Assembly (NCBI GenBank): GCA_030604975.1
Contig: JAUVUV010000146.1
Span: forward strand, 1 to 5,985
DNA: 5,985 bases
Origin: Candidatus Glassiibacteriota bacterium
GTDB lineage: Bacteria; Gemmatimonadota; Glassbacteria; GWA2-58-10
Direction of reading: 5' to 3'
Positions 4,537 through 5,985 of this stretch are shown piece by piece (the first letter of the stretch is position 1; each line of letters opens with the position of its first letter). Made by a program: the position numbers and the translations under genes. Below the pieces are notes generated by a model. It had not been told where the DNA came from. It was given only the letters and a program-made list of their open reading frames with translations, and made no database searches.

Positions 4537-5931
4537 TTAGTCGCAACGGCTTGTTTTATCCCTGTTCTTTCTTTTCCAGATGAAATAAGCCGGGATCCCC
4601 AGGCCCACTATGACCGCCCCGATCAGTGACTCTGCCGGGCGGGTGAATACCGAATAAATCATCATCCAGAGTAAGACAGCCACGAAAAACACGGGAGTCA
4701 GTGGATAGCCCCACGCCTTGTAGGGGCGCGCCAGTTCAGGATGACGGTGCCTGAGGACAAAGACAGAGGAAACGGTCAGCGCGGCGAAAAAGCTCAGCAG
4801 GAACCCGCAGTAAATCAGCAGCTGCCCGAAAGTGCCCATGATAACCAGTACCGAGGCCCAGAGGGCCTGGAGAACGAGCGCTGCGCCAGGGGTCCCGTAA
4901 CGCCGGCTTAAGCGCCCGGCAGAGCTGAAAAAGACTCCATCACCGGCCATGACATAGTAGATCCGCGGCCCGATACAGATCATCGCGCTCGAGCAGGCGA
5001 GAACGCAGATCGCTACGACAATCGAAAAGAGCACCCCGGCGCGCCGGCCGAACAGCTCGGTTGCGGCCAGACCGGCTACGTCGATCCTGCCGGACATCTT
5101 TTCCACAGGAAGGGCGTAGATATAGACCAGATTAAGCGCAAGATAGAGGACAACCACCACTACGGTTCCGGTCAGAAGCGAGCGCGGCAGGTTCCTGCCC
5201 GGGTTCCGGATTTCCCCGGCCACATATGCAGCGGCGTTAAATCCCATGTAGGCGTAAAGCACTATGATCAAAGAGACTGCCACGGCAGGCAGGATTTCGC
5301 CCGCAGAGAGCACCGGTGTGTCCGGGCCAGGGGTGAAATTGCTCCAGCTTCCGGCATTGGAATTTAGCGCGGCTACCAGGAAACAGACGATGAGCAGCAC
5401 GTTAAGCAGGGTGATAGAAAATTGAAGCCTGCCGCTTGTCCTGATTCCGAGATAATGAATCAGGCTCAGGAGCCAGATCGCACACACAGCAGCCAGGTGT
5501 CCGACAGAAACCGTGGGAGAAAGCCCGAATATACTGACCAGCGGCTCGTGGCCCTGGGTGGTCAGCCAGGGAGCCAAGGGGGTGAGGTATTCAACAAAGC
5601 CGAGCGCAGTAAGCGCGATAGGTGCACCGAACCCGGCGAAGAACGACATCCAGCCGCTCAAAAACGCAGCCAGCGGACCGTATGCCTTGCGCAGGTAAAC
5701 ATAGTCTCCCCCCACCTTGGGGAGGCTTGCCCCCAGCTCCCCATATGTGGCTGCACCCGCAAGAGCCAGGAATCCTCCCAGGGCCCAGACGGCAAGAAGC
5801 AGGGCCGGGGAACGAAGGGATTCAATCACAAAACCGCTGGTTGTAAATATCCCCGCCCCGACCATATTGGAGAAAACAAGACTGGCCGCCCCAAGCACAC
5901 CAAGTTTTCCCGCTGTTTTCAATACTGTCAC
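4537..5931 (-). CDS. APC-superfamily amino acid permease, 464 aa
   Basis: This is a full-length secondary transporter of the inner membrane with about 12 hydrophobic segments, typical of the amino acid-polyamine-organocation superfamily. Signatures are GAGIF (25-29) in TM1, which lines the substrate site; YGELGASLPKVGGDYVYLRK (63-82), ending in the intracellular loop; GFNAAAYVAGEIRNPGRNLP (230-249) in TM6 and the loop after it; GPRIYYVMAGDG (321-332); and RPYKAWGYP (402-410). Substrate cannot be read from sequence; neutral amino acid uptake or exchange is typical of near relatives. The GTG at 5931 is the longest start, but AGGTGA (5933-5928) stands five bases before TTG 5922, so translation may begin there, three residues shorter. 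The tail is short and basic (KRKNRDKTSR). It is convergent with the HTH gene, and its upstream neighbour is outside the window. Confidence 0.92.
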   Translation of the reverse strand: MTVLKTAGKLGVLGAASLVFSNMVGAGIFTTSGFVIESLRSPALLLAVWALGGFLALAGAATYGELGASLPKVGGDYVYLRKAYGPLAAFLSGWMSFFAGFGAPIALTALGFVEYLTPLAPWLTTQGHEPLVSIFGLSPTVSVGHLAAVCAIWLLSLIHYLGIRTSGRLQFSITLLNVLLIVCFLVAALNSNAGSWSNFTPGPDTPVLSAGEILPAVAVSLIIVLYAYMGFNAAAYVAGEIRNPGRNLPRSLLTGTVVVVVLYLALNLVYIYALPVEKMSGRIDVAGLAATELFGRRAGVLFSIVVAICVLACSSAMICIGPRIYYVMAGDGVFFSSAGRLSRRYGTPGAALVLQALWASVLVIMGTFGQLLIYCGFLLSFFAALTVSSVFVLRHRHPELARPYKAWGYPLTPVFFVAVLLWMMIYSVFTRPAESLIGAVIVGLGIPAYFIWKRKNRDKTSRCD

Positions 5932-5933
5932 CT
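5928..5933 (-). promoter_or_regulatory. Shine-Dalgarno site favouring a TTG start for the permease
   Basis: On the - strand AGGTGA (5933-5928) is complementary to the 16S rRNA tail and ends five bases before TTG 5922-5920. For GTG 5931 the only candidate is GGGAAA about nine bases upstream, which is poorer. The GTG of the longer start lies inside AGGTGA. Confidence 0.5.
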
Positions 5934-5985
5934 GCTTTTTCCCTTTTTCTCAAACCTGAGCTAAACGGACGGTGTCCAGCCCTCT

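Noticed and set aside
5422..5964. 180-codon + frame opposite the permease N-terminal half
   Set aside because: Composition is typical of an antisense shadow, while the - strand has clear APC motifs throughout.

Overview
The window is bacterial DNA of moderate GC in the genes and AT-rich gaps between them. It has Shine-Dalgarno sites, a consensus sigma-70-type promoter, GTG starts and intrinsic terminator hairpins. The sequence does not fix a phylum. No rRNA, tRNA, CRISPR array, transposase or integrase is visible.

Layout from left to right. (1) Bases 1-900 (+) hold a cysteine-synthase/CBS-type PLP enzyme cut off at the left edge. (2) Bases 901-2223 hold no convincing intact gene. The stretch contains an AU-rich hairpin, a bulged hairpin, and a compact RNA-like three-way junction running into a very good + strand intrinsic terminator (about 1293-1335). 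It also contains a frameshifted remnant of a small DUF2231-like membrane protein (-) and an unassigned AT-rich segment. (3) Bases 2224-2748 (+) encode a 174-aa protein with a phage-CI-like N-terminal domain. Facing it, 2829-3947 (-) encodes a 372-aa regulator with two helix-turn-helix domains in tandem. The two convergent genes end in a visibly related ~26-residue C-terminal segment. (4) Bases 3948-4277 are a control region. It has a perfect TTGACA-17-TATAAT promoter on +, a TTACAA-T-TTGTAA palindrome at its start point, a probable overlapping promoter on -, and a run of palindromes in a long leader. (5) Bases 4278-4475 (+) encode a 65-aa excisionase/MerR-like HTH protein. (6) Bases 4537-5931 (-) encode a 12-TM APC-superfamily amino acid permease.

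The two outer genes suggest an amino acid/sulfur metabolism neighbourhood. The middle (about 2.1-4.5 kb) is arranged like a phage immunity region: a repressor-like gene divergent from a small HTH gene, with a shared operator, plus a second CI-like protein. It has no integrase or structural gene in view. It may be a domesticated or eroded element, or a stand-alone regulatory module; these alternatives cannot be separated from this window. The most interesting points are the shared C-terminal signature of the two regulators, the divergent switch region and the orphan structured RNA.
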